NCBI RefSeq assembly: GCF_009377205.1
Contig: NZ_VJZE01000021.1
Span: forward strand, 1 to 43,931
Direction of reading: 5' to 3'
Source of the DNA: Streptomyces phyllanthi
GTDB lineage: Bacteria > Actinomycetota > Actinomycetes > Streptomycetales > Streptomycetaceae
DNA: 43,931 nucleotides
The translations under genes were made by a program, and so were the position numbers. How positions within the stretch are numbered: the stretch's first letter is position 1; the number at the start of each line of letters is the position of its first letter. Positions 42,120 through 43,931 of the stretch are shown one piece after another. The notes below the pieces were generated by a model. It saw only the letters and a program-made list of their open reading frames with translations. It made no database searches and was not told where the DNA came from.

Positions 42120-43811
42120 TCAGAGCCGGGACAGCTCGTCCACCAGGTCGTCCAGGCCCAGCGACCCCTGCGACAGCGCCGCCATGTGCCAGGCCTTGGC
42201 GTCGAAGGCGTCGCCGAGCCGCTTCCTGGCGTTCTCACGGCCCAGCAGCCACGCCCGCTCGCCGAGCTTGTAGCCGATGGCCTGTCCCGGCATGGAGAGG
42301 TAGCGGGTGAGCTCGCTCTCCTGGAACTCCGCCGGAAGGCTGTTGTGCGCGGCGAAGAACTCCTGCGCCAGCTCCGGCGTCCAGCGCTCGCCGGGACGGA
42401 AGGGGGAGTGCGCCGGGATCTCCAGCTCCAGATGCATGCCGATGTCGACGATGACACGGGCCGCGCGCATCATCTGCGCGTCCAGATAGCCCAGCCGCCG
42501 CTCGGGGTCCGTGAGGAAGCCCAGCTCGTCCATGAGGCGCTCCGCGTACAGTGCCCAGCCCTCGACGTTGGCGCTGACGGAGCCCACGGTGGCCTGGTAG
42601 CGGGAGAGGTCCTGCGCGACGTGCACCCACTGCGCCAGCTGGAGGTGGTGGCCGGGGACGCCCTCGTGGTACCAGGTCGAGACGAGGTCGTACACCGGGA
42701 AGCGGGTCCTGCCCAGCGTGGGCAGCCAGGTACGGCCGGGGCGCGAGAAGTCCTCGGACGGGGAGGTGTAGTAGGGGGCTGCGGCGCTGCCCGGGGGCGC
42801 GATACGGGACTCCACCCTCCGCACCCGCTCGGCCAGTTCGAAGTGCGTGCCGTCCAGCGCCTCGACCGCCTCGTCCATCAGGTTCTGCAGCCACGCCCGG
42901 ACCTCGTCCACGCCCTCGATGTGCGTGCCGTGCTCGTCCAGGTGCGCGAACGCCTCCCACGGCGACCCGGCGCCGGGCAGGATCTTCTCGGCCTCCTGTC
43001 TCATCTCGCCGAGGATCCGGTGGAACTCGGACCAGCCGTACGCGTACGCCTCGTCGAGGTCGAGATCCGTGCCGTTGTAGTAGCGCGCCCAGCGGGCGTA
43101 CCGCTCCCGGCCCACCGTGTCCGGCGCGCCCTCGATGGCGGGCGCGTACACGTCGCGCATCCAGTCGCGCAGGGAGACCAGTGCCTCCGTCGCCGTGCGG
43201 GCCGCCGCGTCCAGCTCGGCGCGCAGCGCGTCCGGCCCCGGTGCCACGAAGTCCTCGAACCAGCCGTGGCCCTTCCCGTCCGGGTCCGACCACTCGCCGA
43301 GCTGCCCGACGAACGTCGCGGTGGCCCGCGGGCCGGCGTACAGCTCGCGTTCCAGGCCGAGGGCGAGGGACTGCCGGTATCCCTCGACCGTGGTCGGCAC
43401 CGCGCGCAGCCGTTCGGCGATCGCCGCCCAGTCCTCGTCCGTCCCGGTAGGGGTGAGGGTGAAGGCGTGGCGCATGGCGTGCGCGGGCGAGCTCAGGTTG
43501 CCGACGGCCCGCAGGCCCTCGTCGGCCTCGTGCACGGCGAGCTCCGCGGTCAGCCGCTCCCGCAGCAGCCGGGCACAGCGGCGCTCGATGTCACGGTCCG
43601 CGCCGGGCTGCCGTTCGGCGTCGTCGAGCCGGGCCAGTGTCGCCCGTGCCAGTTCGGCGAGCGCCTCCTGGCCCGCGGGTGAGAAGTCGGGCAGCCTGCT
43701 CGAACTCTCCTTGTCACCGAGGTACGTACCGGTGATCGGGTCGAGGGCGATGAGCTCGTCGACATAGGCGTCGGCGACCTCGCGGGGCAGCGGGCTCTTG
43801 GTCGATGACAT
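42120..43811 (-). CDS. DUF885 protein, probable metallopeptidase-like
   Basis: 563 residues from ATG 43811 (GAGG 9 nt upstream; ATG 43826 is an alternative). Family hallmark is the zinc-site-like WYHEGVPGHHLQLAQ (HExxxGHH pattern) with NVEGWALYAERLMDELG downstream supplying further acidic residues. DUF885 proteins are predicted M-type peptidases, largely uncharacterised, common in actinobacteria. No signal peptide is visible, so it acts in the cytoplasm. Confidence 0.88.
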   Translation of the reverse strand: MSSTKSPLPREVADAYVDELIALDPITGTYLGDKESSSRLPDFSPAGQEALAELARATLARLDDAERQPGADRDIERRCARLLRERLTAELAVHEADEGLRAVGNLSSPAHAMRHAFTLTPTGTDEDWAAIAERLRAVPTTVEGYRQSLALGLERELYAGPRATATFVGQLGEWSDPDGKGHGWFEDFVAPGPDALRAELDAAARTATEALVSLRDWMRDVYAPAIEGAPDTVGRERYARWARYYNGTDLDLDEAYAYGWSEFHRILGEMRQEAEKILPGAGSPWEAFAHLDEHGTHIEGVDEVRAWLQNLMDEAVEALDGTHFELAERVRRVESRIAPPGSAAAPYYTSPSEDFSRPGRTWLPTLGRTRFPVYDLVSTWYHEGVPGHHLQLAQWVHVAQDLSRYQATVGSVSANVEGWALYAERLMDELGFLTDPERRLGYLDAQMMRAARVIVDIGMHLELEIPAHSPFRPGERWTPELAQEFFAAHNSLPAEFQESELTRYLSMPGQAIGYKLGERAWLLGRENARKRLGDAFDAKAWHMAALSQGSLGLDDLVDELSRL

Positions 43812-43849
43812 GCGGACCATCCTCATACGGGTACCCGGTGCGCGTCAGC

Positions 43850-43890
43850 CGCGTTTTCCGCGTTTTCCGCGTTCTCCGCGTTCCGGGCCG
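43850..43890. repeat. 9-bp tandem repeats near the window end
   Basis: GCGTTTTCC or a variant starts at 43851, 43860, 43869 and 43878. The low-complexity stretch lies upstream of the DUF885 start, where its promoter should lie. Confidence 0.5.
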
Positions 43891-43931
43891 CTGTCAGCCC
43901 GGCCTCTCGGAGGGCGTGGGCTGCTGAGGGG

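Overview
The window is very GC-rich, with strong third-position GC bias, GTG/TTG starts, many overlapping start/stop codons and Streptomyces-type families (SpoIIE phosphatase with PAS/GAF sensors, tandem Lrp regulators, Imm21, SbcCD). It is almost certainly Streptomyces or a close actinomycete chromosome. There is no phage, insertion sequence, CRISPR array or RNA gene that I can support.

Layout. (1) 118-4361, minus strand: an operon of a small helical protein, a P-loop NTPase with a HEAT-like tail and an SPFH-like protein. It looks like an NLR-like signalling or conflict module and is the best candidate for an undescribed system. (2) 4362-5315: a gene-poor gap with short repeats. (3) 5316-13774: a catabolic neighbourhood with two amidohydrolases, an amino-acid permease, a Cys/Met-type PLP enzyme, a PhzF isomerase and two Lrp/AsnC regulators (one a tandem two-unit form), followed by a GntR remnant. 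(4) 14034-16481: a PAS-PAS-GAF-PP2C-HATPase phosphatase. (5) 16788-31825: an indole-3-acetic acid (IAA) degradation cluster. It has a soluble FixL-like kinase, a SnoaL-like protein, a small unknown protein, a FixJ-like response regulator, a DUF485 + sodium/solute symporter pair, an alpha/beta hydrolase, then iacA-iacB-iacC-iacD-iacE-iacF-iacG-iacH-catB-catA-catC. (6) 31925-34893: a membrane protein, a truncated carotenoid oxygenase joined to a frameshifted DUF5655-like pseudogene, and degenerate DNA; this is a rearrangement scar. (7) 34894-39298: sbcD and sbcC separated by a 35/36-bp minisatellite. (8) 39332-43811: Lrp regulator, rhodanese, Imm21 immunity protein, SDR and a DUF885 peptidase-like protein.

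How the IAA genes fit together. The symporter would import IAA or an aromatic acid. IacA/IacG and IacE would oxidise the indole ring, and the Rieske dioxygenase IacCD with reductase IacF, plus IacB/IacH, would carry it to catechol. CatA, CatB and CatC then open the ring and make the enol-lactone. Just upstream of three of the transcription units (18371, 19861, 22706) I see a related 16-base element ending in TTAC, resembling the GTAAG-type half sites of FixJ-family regulators. This suggests that the kinase/regulator pair controls the whole regulon, instead of the MarR-type IacR known from proteobacteria. Functions are read from sequence motifs and gene order only; no database search was possible.
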